64,000 bases of DNA from Cyanophora paradoxa (GCA_004431415.1 QPMI01000569.1:248001-312000); one strand, 5' to 3'. Positions 7,943 to 18,744 are shown, numbered from the stretch's first letter. Numbers and translations are program-made. The notes: generated by a model not told the origin, from the sequence alone.

Positions 7943-8997
7943 CGCCTAGTCAATCCGCTTCTTAAATTATACCTCTTCCTAACTACTTTGCTCCTATTGG
8001 GCTTGATACCCTCTTTTGCTACTAATCTATTTACCTTCGTTGTTTTTTTCACTCGCTCCACACGCTTCTGTGTGGGAATCTTAACAATTGCTGCCTTATC
8101 TACTTTTTGCAACTCGTTCAGTTTAAAGTTTCGTTTTACTTCCTTTGGACTCTCTCCCTCATTCTCTTCCAATAAACTAAATCGATTACCTACCTTGCCT
8201 GCTACTTTATACACTTGTTTGCTGTATCTTGCTCCTTCTTTATCGAAAGTCTTCTTTTCAGTTACAGCTCGAACATAATCTCCCTCCTTTACTGTTGGGC
8301 TACCTTCTTTAATACGTTTGTTATGCAATGCATCACGCAAATATATGAACGATTCTTTCTCGTTATTCCCATACACTGCATTGGGTGAATCATTCTTTAG
8401 GGAAGTGTGTGGACTGTTGTTGTAAGTTGCCAGAACCTGTTTGTAATAATCAGTCCATTTTGGGTTCCCACTCGAAACTATTGCTTTTCTCAAATATTGT
8501 TTAAAAGTTCTGGTGAACCTATCGATAATACCAAGTTTATCACCTACTGTGATGTGGTCATTCTTAGCTACATCAGTGTAGAGTGTAACATTGTTTTCCT
8601 CACACCATTTCCTATAAATCTCAGCAGAGAACTCATTGTCTCCTGAGATAGCACTAACCTTGCCTGCCTCAACTTTGAACCTGTTGAAAATATCGATTTT
8701 CGAATCCTTTGGCTTGAAAGGGTATACAAATGCTTTCCGACTCAATATATCGACAAATCCCAGCATCCTATCCACTCCATGTGTTGCTGTCTTGTAGCTT
8801 TTGAAATAAATCACATCAACCTGAAAGGAATTGGGTGGAGCAATGATCCGCAAGAAAGACTTTTGCTTTTTGGGCTTCTTAAAGATCTGCTCAAGCTCTT
8901 GATTTTTAAAACGCTTTCTTAGTTCTTCCTCATCAAATGTGATACCTTCTTTAATCAATTTCTGTCGATACTTGGTATAACTCAGAACCTGGTCCAT
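7939..8997 (-). CDS. Retrovirus-type (rve) integrase, element B
   Basis: 352 residues, intact. The catalytic core spans about residues 50-190: first Asp in SFQVDVIYF, second in ISGDNEF, third acidic position in KLGIIDRFTRT, where Asp replaces the usual Glu and 38 rather than 35 residues separate it from the second Asp. A basic C-terminal region (about residues 240-352, many Lys/Arg) would hold the DNA- or chromatin-binding part. The enzyme would join element ends to host DNA with 6-bp staggered cuts. It starts 5 bp after the PolB stop on the same strand, so the two are probably co-transcribed. Confidence 0.85.
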   Translation of the reverse strand: MDQVLSYTKYRQKLIKEGITFDEEELRKRFKNQELEQIFKKPKKQKSFLRIIAPPNSFQVDVIYFKSYKTATHGVDRMLGFVDILSRKAFVYPFKPKDSKIDIFNRFKVEAGKVSAISGDNEFSAEIYRKWCEENNVTLYTDVAKNDHITVGDKLGIIDRFTRTFKQYLRKAIVSSGNPKWTDYYKQVLATYNNSPHTSLKNDSPNAVYGNNEKESFIYLRDALHNKRIKEGSPTVKEGDYVRAVTEKKTFDKEGARYSKQVYKVAGKVGNRFSLLEENEGESPKEVKRNFKLNELQKVDKAAIVKIPTQKRVERVKKTTKVNRLVAKEGIKPNRSKVVRKRYNLRSGLTRR

Positions 8998-9002
8998 CCT
9001 TA

Positions 9003-12000
9003 TTATAGTGTTGTTTTTGTTTTATAGTGTCCAATCGCAAGAGTAGTATAGAGGTCCTCACAAAGATACCTCTTAGTATCGAGCGCATTGAATGCCCTTT
9101 TCTTCATTTCCTGCGTTGTTACCTCGTGGTTCTTTGATCGGAAACCTCGAACTGTTACTTTCTCCCGCTCCTTCATTGGATACATGACAGTGTTGTAGAA
9201 TTGTAGGAACTCTAACCTATTCTGCACTACTGACCGCTGAACTCCCTTCAACTTCTTAACCTTACTATCAATAACATCAGCTTCCGTAGCATTCGACTTC
9301 ACTCTTAACAAATCCTTCAACTTGTCAGCAATCACCTGTTTTACATTTTCTTCTGATCCCAGAGCCTTAACATTCAACTCCTTCTCGTAGGAGTATGCTT
9401 TTGGTTTGTAACCAGCAAACCTTGTAACGAGATAATCACCACAATCATCCTTGAACAAACCGGGAACCTTTTTATTTTTAGGGTTGTAACAGATGTGGGA
9501 TTTGCTGTAATCAGACTGATCAAACCAATGAGAATCCTCAATCATGTCTTTGTAGATATCGTCAGTCTCAATCAGATAATACAGGGAATCTGTATCAGTC
9601 ATGAGCAGCTTGGCTGATCCAGGTCCATACTTCACCATGATGTAATCGTAATGGAAACGATACATGATTAGTTTGGACAGATCCAAGATAGCCTGACCAA
9701 CATAAATGGGTTTATCCAACATAATAGAACCCTTATAGAACTCTAAAGCAGTAAGATTCTCATTGATAATCTTCACTGTCTTCAACAATGGATTGCCGTT
9801 GTGTTTGAGCTGCACCCTGGGATCGTTGCAAAGCTTTATGTTACTTCGCTTGCGAACGTTCTCCATGGTCTTTCCGAAAACTGAGTTATTCATGAGTTTG
9901 TAGAAATCTTTCTCGAAATCATTACGAGCTTGCGTCCGCAGTCCGGTATTGAAATCGATGTATGGTCTCAGCCACTCAGATTGATCATACATAATCCACG
10001 ATGAACCTTTGTTACCTTCAATCCTTTTGAGATGTAGTACTGCAAGTTTTTGATGTGTAGGATGTAATTGGTCTTGTTCATCAGATTGGGAACCAACTTA
10101 CGAGTCTGGGGTAGTTTTTCATCACCAATCATTTCAAGCTGTGTTGGTGAAATCATTGACTTGGTGATTATTAGAGATTCGGGAGCAAGAGGTAAATCAC
10201 TGTGAAGATCATGTAGGTGTTCTGGATATTCCAAGTCAACCTCCAAAGTTGCACCTCTATCACCTTCCACATCAAAGCCCATATAATCGAAATTCTCGAT
10301 GTCATCAATCCACTCAAATCCACCTCTGGGTAGCTTGAAACTCATCGCTTTCCCATACAGATTGTTGGCATCCCAAGTGGTGATATACTTTGTTGACTTT
10401 GATGGATCATAAGACTTCATGTAGGGGTTATTAGCCTCTGCATAACGATTGGGAACCATGCAAACACCTCCACGAATTCCAAGTTCAAAGAATCTATACA
10501 TTTCAGGGTCACTCAATTGCTCCAACTCCACACCTGTATATTTCAACATCGCGAACCATGACAGGTGAGGAGCTGAAATGAAATGGATAGGATCGATCTT
10601 ATAATTACTGTAGCAAACATTGCGGAATGTATTGAAAACGTCAGCAAGCAGAGCAACATCAGTAGAAAGATAGATATCGTGATAATCTCCGAGAGTTTTG
10701 CAGTTGAAAGCGTCCCATACCTTCTGGCAATGTTTGTAGTCGGAGTCACTCAGTTCGGTATCATTGAGTTTCGAGTAGAAAGCTTCTTTGGGAGGTAATT
10801 GGGTCCCACTGAGTTTCTCGAAGCTATCCAGGTAGTCGTAAGGGAAGTGTCCCTTTTGCATCAGTAGCTCTCGCTGTTCCTGTGAATAATTTACAGAATC
10901 ACACCACTCATTGGTGAATTTAAAATTATTCTTACTGAGATTCTTTACCAGACCATCAAGGCTCGAAGCCATGAAATTCAAAGAGTCCATGAACTTGTAT
11001 GGTCCCATATCGAATGCTATGAACTTCTCAAAATTCTGGGCAATGCAACGAATTTCCTTACCAGGTTCATTGAAATTCAAAGCCTTCAGAATATAGTGTC
11101 CATCATAACCTTTTAGATTGTGGAACACAACTGGGATCTTTGGATTGATCTTTCGTTTCAGATTGCAAGTATTGCAAGCTGCTCCAAGGTAATCTCCTGT
11201 AATGTGATCGTGGTCTCTAACCTTTTTAACTTGACATGTGTTACCATTGTCATCAGTTATAGTAGCTCCAAACTCATCTCCGCAGATGTAGCAAGCAACA
11301 GAATCTCTGTAATCCTCTTTGTGCCATTGTTCCATAACCATTGGTGCAACATGTCTAAGCTTCTCAAGTAAATCGGATTCAATCGTTTTCAGTGTCTCCA
11401 TAAAGTGCTGTGTAACCTCATCATCATTTTCTGGGTTCTCCTTCCGATACAATACCTGTTTTATAATCTCTTCGTTGTGGATAACCATGATTTTGTATCC
11501 ACTTGGAATGTGCTTCTGGTAGACTGCAGTGTTTTCACCTCGTGTCTCATCCACCTTTTGCAATATACATTCGAAGTCAGCAACAACAAACATTGGATGC
11601 CATACAGTCTTGTCAACATGTCTCTTTGGGTCCCACTTGGTCTTAGATCCGCTTGGTGGCATTGTGTCAACTGTTGCATTTGGTCGATCGTAACACTTGT
11701 TGTGTTTAATGTGTCTCTCCAATACCGTTTCACTGGTGAACCCTCTCAAACAAGCTTTACAGAAATGGCGAGTTCCATGGTGTGAATTCGATATTAACCT
11801 TGACATGCTAGAAATGTAACCATAGTGGGTTTTTTCGTTGACAGTCCACAGAAGAATGTCAATTGTAAGATGTTGTTGGGATGGGTCCTTACAGATATGG
11901 ACTGGAACGATATGTGATCGATCGACCATATACACATTGATTGGTCGACCAATCATTTTTGATGCTCGTTCGTACTGACGAGGATCATTCTTGAATGGGA

Positions 12001-13035
12001 ACTCAAACTTATTCCAATTGAACTCATTCTCATACTTCTTGTATCGCTTTACATCATATCGGTGTTTATGAGATAGCTCATGTTGATGTAGTCCAATAGT
12101 TACCGCCCATGCGAAACATTTATTATCTTTGTTCTGTGGATTAATCACAGCTTTACGCTTTTTTATTCCTGGTGGGAGGTCAATATAGGAGCTACCTGCG
12201 AGTGGCTGATAAGTAAGAATCTGCAAGCGAACTGTTAAGATGTTTTCTAGCTTCCAACTATCAGGTGAAGTGAGAACCTCCTGCAATGCATCAATTGATT
12301 CATCAACAGTATCAACAATCTCTTGATCATTGACAAGAAGGTAGAATGGGGTGGTCCATTGCATGGTTCTTATTTCTCCAGTTGCCACTTTCACATATCT
12401 CGCCATGCTGTAGAGGTTATACTTAATACCTCGTCTGTTACGAAGAGCATCTCGAAAACGATTGTAAAAGGGATCCCAACGAACAACCCTATCAATAAAC
12501 TCATGGGCAGAAGCGATGTTATCTTTGGTCTGGTTCCTCCAAGTGACCTCACTTACAAGACTATTCATAGCCTGCATCACCTCTGCCTCCTCTCGTTGCT
12601 TCTTCTCATCCTCTCTCTGCTGTTTTGCCTCCTTTGCTATTCTTTCTCTAACCTTCTGCTTCTCAACATTCTTAGCGGTTCTCCCTGCTTTCTTCTGCTT
12701 CTTCTGCTGCTTCCTTTCAGCTCTCTTGTCTCGTTTTTCAGCGATCCGCTCTGCTTTGGTCTTCTTATTTCCACCTTCAATAACCTCAATGTTACCAAAT
12801 CTCTCGATTTCATCCTGCTCATTCAGTCTGCCCTCACCCTGGCAATAATACCATCAATTGTATCGCTTATGTCCTTCAGACCAGCAGATCGAAGTCTCTT
12901 AATGAAGGCAAAGTAACCCAATGCGTTAAATTGCTCTTCATTTATGATTCCGGCACCAAGAAGGTAACCAAGCTTTGCTAGCATTCCTTGTCTCTTTCTA
13001 GCATTCTGAATACTTACTGCGCGAGGCATTTTCAC
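9003..13035 (-). pseudogene. polB: Protein-primed family B DNA polymerase, element B, two frameshifts
   Basis: Three open pieces read in order: 13035-12823 (N-terminus, starting MPR as in A), about 12837-9968 (main body) and 9992-9003 (C-terminus). Frame changes lie near 12830 and near 10000. A zinc-finger-like FCKACLRGFTSETVLERH, a CYICGDEF...DHDHITGDY HNH-like zinc motif, exonuclease motifs ADFE, FHNLKGYD and YLSTD, and polymerase motifs DANNLYGKAM, KLMNNSVFGK and DTDSLYYL are all present. The total would be about 1,270 residues, between A (1,093) and C (1,357). The residues needed for both proofreading and synthesis are kept; only the frame is broken. Sequencing or assembly error at the two sites is an alternative. 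Confidence 0.88.
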
Positions 13036-13231
13036 TTTTATATATACTCTATATTTTATTTCCTTAAGTCATTTTATACTCGCGTCAAATTTTACCGGCA
13101 AAACCAAAAGTCTCCAACAAAATAAATTCAGTCGAGGGCATTTATAAAAATAACAAAGGGTTGGCTCGATCATCGAACTCTAAAAATAACAGAAAGATTT
13201 ATAGTTTTGCTTCCAGCGCGGTTTCCGCGGG

Positions 13232-13257
13232 TTCTCAGAGCAATCGCGCTGAGAAAA
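13232..13257. terminator. Hairpin between PolB and AT-hook genes, element B
   Basis: TTCTCAG and CTGAGAA arms enclose a short loop with GCAATCGCG, next to a second GC-rich inverted sequence (GCGGTTTCCGCGG). It lies just after the stop of the AT-hook gene on the minus strand; a 3'-end role is a guess. Confidence 0.3.
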
Positions 13258-13261
13258 ACGA

Positions 13262-13525
13262 TTAACAAGCATTAACATACTTTGATGGACGTCCGCGGTT
13301 GGTACGAGGAACGTCAAATAGATACTTTACATAGAGAATGGTGTTATTTACATATTGAGCCTTGCATGAAGTCATTATGTGAGCTTGTCTGAATTCTTCA
13401 TCATTGTTGTAGAGTTCGTTCCATTTTGCATTGCGTTTCTCATTAATCCTAGCAAGCGCTAACATACCCTTTTCTGTTTTACGGTAGCGGTAAGTTGCTT
13501 TCTTTTGGGCTTCTGTGATCGTCAT
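13262..13525 (-). CDS. Small AT-hook protein, element B
   Basis: 87 basic residues with the AT-hook core NRGRPSKY near the C-terminus and the segment LYNNDEEFRQAHIM in the middle. Relatives with the same two features occur in C (45653-45988: KRGRPQ, HNNEEYRRRQI) and A (19457-19684: GRPRKY, YQDEEFRELY), so each element keeps one. AT-hooks bind the minor groove of AT-rich DNA; a role in genome condensation, in recognition of the AT-rich ends or in chromatin targeting is inferred. The upstream sequence has TATATTAAGAGAG before the ATG. Confidence 0.65.
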   Translation of the reverse strand: MTITEAQKKATYRYRKTEKGMLALARINEKRNAKWNELYNNDEEFRQAHIMTSCKAQYVNNTILYVKYLFDVPRTNRGRPSKYVNAC

Positions 13526-13878
13526 TCTTGTCCTTTCTACTCTCTTAATATATGTTAAGAAATCTTTAAGTAGTTTTTATGTCGTGTATATATTCTTTGT
13601 GAGAACCCAATCAATTTTTGGTCCCGATTGCAGAGCATCCAGTACGAAAGAAGATGCTGGAAAAATGATAAAGCTACCGATACCCAGAAGGTTCACTTGT
13701 CGGCTGCAAGTTTCTACCACTGAACCCGGTAGAACAGGTGATTAAAGTGATTTACCTATGGATATTTCACTTCGCTCTACAACGCCTCCATAAAAATGAA
13801 GAAGTTTTGAGCCTACGGGATAGGATTGGTTACGTAGCGCTAACAATGTTTGAGAAATTATATTATTCAGATTGATCC
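13526..13878. other. Gene-free spacer, element B
   Basis: About 350 bp between the AT-hook gene and the next minus-strand gene. I see no supported gene, tRNA or clear repeat; short open frames here lack relatives in A or C. Confidence 0.5.
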
Positions 13879-14640
13879 TTAACGGCGATAACCGGGTCTT
13901 ATACCAAGCTTGGCGAATCCAGAGACCATTGGGGCAGCATTTGGAATCGAGTTGACTGGATCAGCCTGCGAAGTGGCAACCCGAAGGATCGACTTATTGA
14001 GAACCGGCAAATCCGTTTTGTTGGAGTCTTGATACTCAATGGTCTTTGCAATCAATTCTGTAGGTGAGTCTTTTGCCACATGAACAGGTTCGGGAATAAC
14101 TTCATGGGTTACTTCTGGTTTCTTCTCAACCTTTTCCTTTGTGATTGGCTGTTCCTTGATCTTGTTTTCGTTTTTGGTCTCTGCTGCAATACCATCAACA
14201 AGACTCTTAGCATACTGATATGTTACAGATTTCAGTCCACCAGTGGTTGAACGAATAAAGTAGCGGTTGCGATGGTCTTTCTCGGAATAGGTTGAGTAGA
14301 GTCGCTCACCACCATCAAGCAGTTTCAGCAGTATCGATGATGATGCAACCTTGTCCTTTGTGGATGATTTGAACTGTCCTTTCTTGATTCCTCGTTTGGC
14401 TCCGGGCATGCGGTTCAGTGGGACTTGGTCAACAAGGGCATTATCATCATTACTGTTTTTCGTAGTGGCTTGGGTGAATTGGTTTCGTTCTTTATGGACT
14501 TCCTTTTCGAGGTCACCAGTTCCGTATGCAGCGAGTCCTTTCGATTTCTTATACCAGTTCCTTCCATTCTCACCATTGCCAACATCCGCTTCAGCGGCTG
14601 GTTTGGCTAAGAAATTCTTGGGTTGAGTCTTGCGAGCCAT
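13879..14640 (-). CDS. Basic protein of unknown function, element B
   Basis: 253 residues, Lys-rich, with a central segment of mixed hydrophobic pattern at about residues 95-145 (ILLKLLDGGERLYSTYS, TGGLKSVTYQYAKSLVDG) and low-complexity flanks. The C-terminus ends GIRPGYRR; the post-ATPase genes of A and C also end in short basic tails (KRRVWL, GRRIRL), so it may be the functional equivalent placed elsewhere, but I see no firm homology. It starts 36 bp after the minor capsid gene on the same strand, which suggests a structural role such as core or scaffold protein. Confidence 0.65.
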   Translation of the reverse strand: MARKTQPKNFLAKPAAEADVGNGENGRNWYKKSKGLAAYGTGDLEKEVHKERNQFTQATTKNSNDDNALVDQVPLNRMPGAKRGIKKGQFKSSTKDKVASSSILLKLLDGGERLYSTYSEKDHRNRYFIRSTTGGLKSVTYQYAKSLVDGIAAETKNENKIKEQPITKEKVEKKPEVTHEVIPEPVHVAKDSPTELIAKTIEYQDSNKTDLPVLNKSILRVATSQADPVNSIPNAAPMVSGFAKLGIRPGYRR

Positions 14641-14676
14641 TTGTAATATTGAAACAAATTTATTCTACAGTATTTC

Positions 14677-15564
14677 CTATGACCGTGAGAACGGCAGGTA
14701 GAGTCCCTCCAACTCTTTTATGACATTCTTCAATGCTTTTTTCGTCAGATCTTTATCATCTTCAGTAATCAGTTCAAGAGTCATCGACCAGTCGGTAGTA
14801 ATGTCTGCTGTGGCTCCATTCCAGTAAGAAAGTCTCACATCTAGAGTCTCAACCTCAACCAAGCCATTCTGCTCGTGAACGATCATGGAATTATTCGATG
14901 AATCATATTTTAATAGACTGCCAACCGTTTGGTCAATCTCAATTTTCGCGATAGCATTGTTATCTCGTTTGTTATTGCTCACATATCTTCCTTTCAGTGG
15001 ATCAACATGAAGAAGCAAATAGGAATTAAATAGTAGATCTAATGGCATTTCACTATCAATGTAGTGAGCATAAGTAAAGGCTCCAACTGTGACATTAGAT
15101 GATAGAGGACTCGATTGGTACAGTGTGTTAGCATTTTCAAAACCACAGAAATTGGCTAAGAGTTGAGTGTTCATAGTGATTGAGAATGGAACCTCACACA
15201 TGAACCTTAGAAGCAATGTTGTGGGATCATAGGTTACATAGAAATGGCGAGTGTAAGTTCCGCCACCCGCTTGATTATAGGGCTGGGATCCAATGCGAGC
15301 GATCAGATAATTCACCAGTGAATCCGGTGTATATGCACCTCGGAGGACTTCGTTGTTTCTATTCTTTGGGTTCCCAGCATTATCGAGTGTTTGTGTGGTG
15401 AGGGTTCCTACTTCAGAGAGGTTGTAAAGATTGTGAAACATCTCAAAGTTCGTTACTCGACAGGCTCTGACCTTTTGGATCGCATAAGGGAGTCTGTATG
15501 TGAAATTCGTTGGGGTTCCATCCGATCGGTCCCTGGAATCAATATTGAGATAGTAACGCGTCAT
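14677..15564 (-). CDS. Putative minor capsid (penton-type) protein, element B
   Basis: 295 residues, intact. The N-terminus YYLNIDSRDRSDGTPTNFTY is the typical opening of Polinton-like minor capsid proteins and aligns with A (2566-3498). It is followed by VRACRVTNFEMFHNLYN, the counterpart of the IPNSIYN strand. It is divergent from the major capsid gene with 52 bp between ATGs. Only one minor capsid gene is visible in B, against two in A and C. The role as vertex protein is inferred. Confidence 0.7.
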   Translation of the reverse strand: MTRYYLNIDSRDRSDGTPTNFTYRLPYAIQKVRACRVTNFEMFHNLYNLSEVGTLTTQTLDNAGNPKNRNNEVLRGAYTPDSLVNYLIARIGSQPYNQAGGGTYTRHFYVTYDPTTLLLRFMCEVPFSITMNTQLLANFCGFENANTLYQSSPLSSNVTVGAFTYAHYIDSEMPLDLLFNSYLLLHVDPLKGRYVSNNKRDNNAIAKIEIDQTVGSLLKYDSSNNSMIVHEQNGLVEVETLDVRLSYWNGATADITTDWSMTLELITEDDKDLTKKALKNVIKELEGLYLPFSRS

Positions 15565-15616
15565 TCTGTTTAATAAAGCATTTTAAAAATTTCTTTTGAT
15601 ATTTTAAACATAAGAG
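15565..15616. promoter_or_regulatory. Bidirectional promoter-like spacer, element B
   Basis: 52 bp between the divergent minor and major capsid starts, very AT-rich, with TTTAATAAAG on one side and TTTTAAACATAAGAG before the capsid ATG. Confidence 0.45.
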
Positions 15617-16842
15617 ATGGCACTCACTGGAACTACCCTGAAGGAACTCCTCGTAACTCCCGGTTCCGATCAAATTTATCTTTCCCCTGGTCTCCAAATC
15701 GGAACCAACCCCAAATACAAACCATTCCTCGAGCAAGTTCGTCCCCGAGGCAACACTTTTGGCTTCAAGAATACCGCTTACTTTGATCTACCTCGCAAGC
15801 AACTCCTTGCTGGTGTTTCGCTCTATTTCAAGATTGCCACTGGTGGTGGTGTAGCCTGCACCCTCCCAATGGTGGTTCTTCTTTTATTAATGAGGTCCGT
15901 TTCGTTCATGGTGGTTTCAAGTATATTATCCCTGGTGATTGGATCACTGTAAACGCCCTGGTCGATAATGATCACGCTACCATGAGCAGCATGTATGCTT
16001 CTCTCGGTTACTTCAAAGAGACAGATCGTGAAAGCACAGATGAAGCAATGGAATACATCGTTAGAATCCCCGCTGCTTTCTGGGAAGAAGCTTATTTCCC
16101 ATTATGTACGCTAGCCGATATGCCAACAATCGAGGTTGATTTCCGTGATGCTGCGATTGTCCAAGTTCCGGCTGGTGGATCTGTAACCTTTGCGGATTGC
16201 TCTCTGATCTGCCAATTCGTAAACATTGCTTCGGCTGAGGCTGAGACACTCCTTAAAATGGCAAACGAACAAGGTGGCATTCGCATCCCGATCACAGAGG
16301 TCATTCACAAGAAGACCCGAGCGCTCAAAACCGCTGATGCTGGTGAATCTGTTGAGGTTACACTCGCTAATGTTTCTGGTCTGGTTCACTCGATTCTGAT
16401 GACTGTTCGAGAGGTGAACAAACTTAACACCTACACTCACTCGGATTTCTGCGGTCATGAATCTGCTGTTAAGATTGATCAGTTCCAGATCTTCCACAAC
16501 AATCGCTCCCTGGATATATCTAACAAACCCATTTCCGGTTTCCTCTCTGCTGTCAATCACATTCCTTCTCACTACAAGGGTGTTACTGTGGGCAATACCA
16601 CGTACGGATTCGAGTCTGGAAATGTTTATGGAATTGTTCTTTCCAAGTCCGGAAAAGATTCGCTTCGGAACTCGGTTATGGGTTACCAGGATTTCTTCAA
16701 CAGCAGCTCGAGTTACATGGATCTCACTGTTTCGGGATGCACTGATGCTGCTCCTGTTCAGGTTGACATCTATGCCCTACGACACAATGTTATGGTCCTA
16801 AATGGCTACAACATCTCTACCCTGAAAGTCTCGAACTTCTAA
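15617..16842 (+). pseudogene. Major capsid protein, element B, one frameshift
   Basis: The first part reads 15617 to about 15865 and the rest in a second frame from about 15865 to the TAA at 16840-16842, giving about 408 residues in total against 457-462 in A and C. Early strands LKELLVTPGS and FDLPRKQLLAGVSLYF match the LTTPEEAK and LPRYNF region of the others. Later PAAFWEEAYFPLCTLADMP, ANVSGLVHSILMTVREV and a closing DIYALRHNVMVLNGYNI match the A and C C-terminal half (ISGLVYGLLVSVR, VRALMHSFIIVDKDG). One indel near 15860-15870 breaks the frame; all else is preserved, so loss is recent or a sequencing error. Confidence 0.8.
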
Positions 16843-16860
16843 GCGCGGTTTCGCCCGCGC
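16843..16860. terminator. GC-rich hairpin after the element B capsid gene
   Basis: GCGCGG-TTTCGC-CCGCGC directly follows the stop codon of the capsid gene, a perfect 6-bp stem in otherwise AT-rich sequence. A transcript-end or mRNA-stabilising hairpin is plausible. Confidence 0.4.
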
Positions 16861-16958
16861 GCAACGACCGAAGGAAGTAGATTCTTTTCTTTCGTTAGAG
16901 TAGGAAGCGCAAAATTAGTAGGTAAGGGGTTTATTTTGTTTTTTATCTTATTACTGTA

Positions 16959-17717
16959 ATGGATAACACAGTAAACTTAGATGATATTCCGGAGTTCGAT
17001 CCGAGTAAGACAGTTCGAATCCCAACGAGAATTTTAAATGTTGGTCGCTCCAATACAGGTAAGACAATGTTTACAAAATACTTACTTTACGAGCTTCGTG
17101 ACAAGATAGATCAGATTGTAATATTTAGTTCCACAGCTTTTACTGGGCAATTCAATGACATCACCCATCCCGATAACATCTATGAGGAATGGGATGATAA
17201 CATTGTTTTGAGATTGATCAGTATGCAAAAGAAACGAATCGAGAATAACGAAAAGCGAAATAACCTAGTCATCATACTCGATGACATGATAGGTTCAAAT
17301 TTGGATATGCACAATTCGGCTGTGTTATCTAAATTGGTCACGAGTGGAAGACATTATTCAATCTCGGTAATATTTAATGTTCAGCGTTTATGCTCTATTT
17401 CTACTACGATTCGTCGAAATGTTGAGTTCGTAGTCTTTTTCAATATTCTTGGGAACGAAAAAGAGTTCAATTGCGCCTTTGATGAGTACAATGGTGGAAT
17501 GGATAAGAAGACCTACAAGGAATTGCATAGACTATGGGGCTATAATTATCAAACTGTCATAGCGAGCCTGCAAGGTTATGATATCAAGACCTATACTGAT
17601 AGAGCAGTACTAACTGATGATGATATGAAGGGCTTTAAGAAGTTTGTGAAGAGAAAAGCAATTAAAAGGGGTCAGATGGCTCGGATCCAACGAGAAATGA
17701 CCACAATCAGTGTGTGA
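16959..17717 (+). CDS. Packaging ATPase (A32/FtsK-HerA type), element B
   Basis: 252 residues, intact. Walker A GRSNTGKTMF at about residues 28-37 and Walker B LVIILDDMI at about 103-111, followed by TSGRHYSISVIFNVQRL with the sensor Gln. It follows the capsid gene in the same direction, separated by 116 bp containing the hairpin at 16843. Predicted to power DNA packaging, like its relatives in A (6028-6810) and C (43199-43975). Confidence 0.85.
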   Translation: MDNTVNLDDIPEFDPSKTVRIPTRILNVGRSNTGKTMFTKYLLYELRDKIDQIVIFSSTAFTGQFNDITHPDNIYEEWDDNIVLRLISMQKKRIENNEKRNNLVIILDDMIGSNLDMHNSAVLSKLVTSGRHYSISVIFNVQRLCSISTTIRRNVEFVVFFNILGNEKEFNCAFDEYNGGMDKKTYKELHRLWGYNYQTVIASLQGYDIKTYTDRAVLTDDDMKGFKKFVKRKAIKRGQMARIQREMTTISV

Positions 17718-18569
17718 AAGGACGATTTGTGAGAAATATTGTATGACAAGGTAGCTTGAAATAATACGATGATTACGTAGTTGTGTAGAGCTTAACAAGC
17801 GCTTCAAAACGCTATGCAAAACGTTGCGAGTTGACCATCTGGTGGTGAGATACAAGCGTTTGAAGATGCCGATAATCGATTTACCGAAATTTCGACGAAA
17901 TGTCGAACAAATATATACCCCGGTTCAAGTTATTCCTGGGGTTTCTACGACGAGTATCAACTACGAGTATATACTACGGATTTATACTATGGAATTATAC
18001 TACAAGTTTATACTACGAGTATATACTACGAAACTCAACCATTGAAAAATATTGAACCATTCATCTATCGATCCGAGATCGATAATGTTGTATGACCCAT
18101 TGATCCATCGATGAGCCACCTATGATATGATAAGACCTATTGATCTATCGATGAGCCACCGATGATGTGATAAGACCCATTGATCTATCGATGAGCCACC
18201 TGTGAGCCACAGAAGAGTCATCGATAGCTGATTGGTCCAAGTCATGCATATGATAATGAACACATCGCCGTGATCGTCATGATCTCCCGAGTCACGTGGT
18301 ATGTCATATATATCATATACATATGTATCGTCATTATGACGTCATATATATATATATCACATATACACAAATCGATATGTTATAGGTATGACTATAAATC
18401 GATTTTGCATGATATATATCATATATACTACATTGATATATCGACATATATACGATTAAAAAACAATTTAAATTCTATTGTTTTTATTGTCGTTTCTATC
18501 GTCATTTCTAGTGTAGAAAATACAGTAAAAAAGCGTTCAAAAAATACAGTAAAAAATGAGAGGTTTTAA
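17718..18569. repeat. Gene-free right end of element B with short repeats
   Basis: No gene is supported in these 850 bp. At 17950-18045 the decamer TATACTACGA recurs several times in variants. At 18080-18205 a unit of about 45 bp (GATAAGACCCATTGATC and TATCGATGAGCCACC) is repeated three times. A 36-bp segment at 17837-17872 is shared with 28616-28651. The part next to the inverted repeat is AT-rich, with ATACAGTAAAAA twice. Confidence 0.7.
17837..17872 (+). other. Conserved 36-bp non-coding segment shared by B and A
   Basis: It matches the reverse complement of 28616-28651 with one difference and begins ATCTGGTGGTGAGATAC; weaker similarity extends about 45 bp to the left. The two sites lie in gene-free ends of different elements. 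Nature unknown: dispersed repeat, protein-binding site or small RNA. Confidence 0.6.
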
Positions 18570-18744
18570 GTTGTTACTGAGGCTTACTGAGATTTTACGT
18601 TTTGTTTTGTGTGGTTACTGTGAATGGTTTGTTTTTGATTTGGTTTTGTCGAAACGTTTGTGGAATATCGAAAAGTTTAAAGTTTATTCGATTTTATTAC
18701 CATATATAATTTCGTGGGGCAGTATGCCCAATTTACATTTTTTT
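18570..18744 (-). repeat. Right terminal inverted repeat of element B
   Basis: 175 bp, reverse complement of 7329-7503 with one difference; ends in seven T residues directly before AACAGT at 18745-18750. Confidence 0.95.

Larger units (their letters stand above)
7329..18744. mobile_element. Element B, 11.4-kb Maverick/Polinton-like element nested in A
   Basis: Bounded by 175-bp inverted repeats and a 6-bp target duplication. Gene order from the left: DUF5710-like (+), integrase (-), PolB (-), AT-hook protein (-), unknown (-), minor capsid (-), capsid protein (+), ATPase (+). There is no lipase, fibre or helicase, so it is a minimal element. PolB carries two frameshifts and the capsid gene one, so it now looks incapable of autonomous activity, although its inverted repeats differ at only one base. 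Confidence 0.93.

Noticed and set aside
13600-13760. Possible tRNA gene in element B spacer
   Set aside because: A GGTTCAC-like stretch is present, but no acceptor stem or consistent cloverleaf can be drawn.
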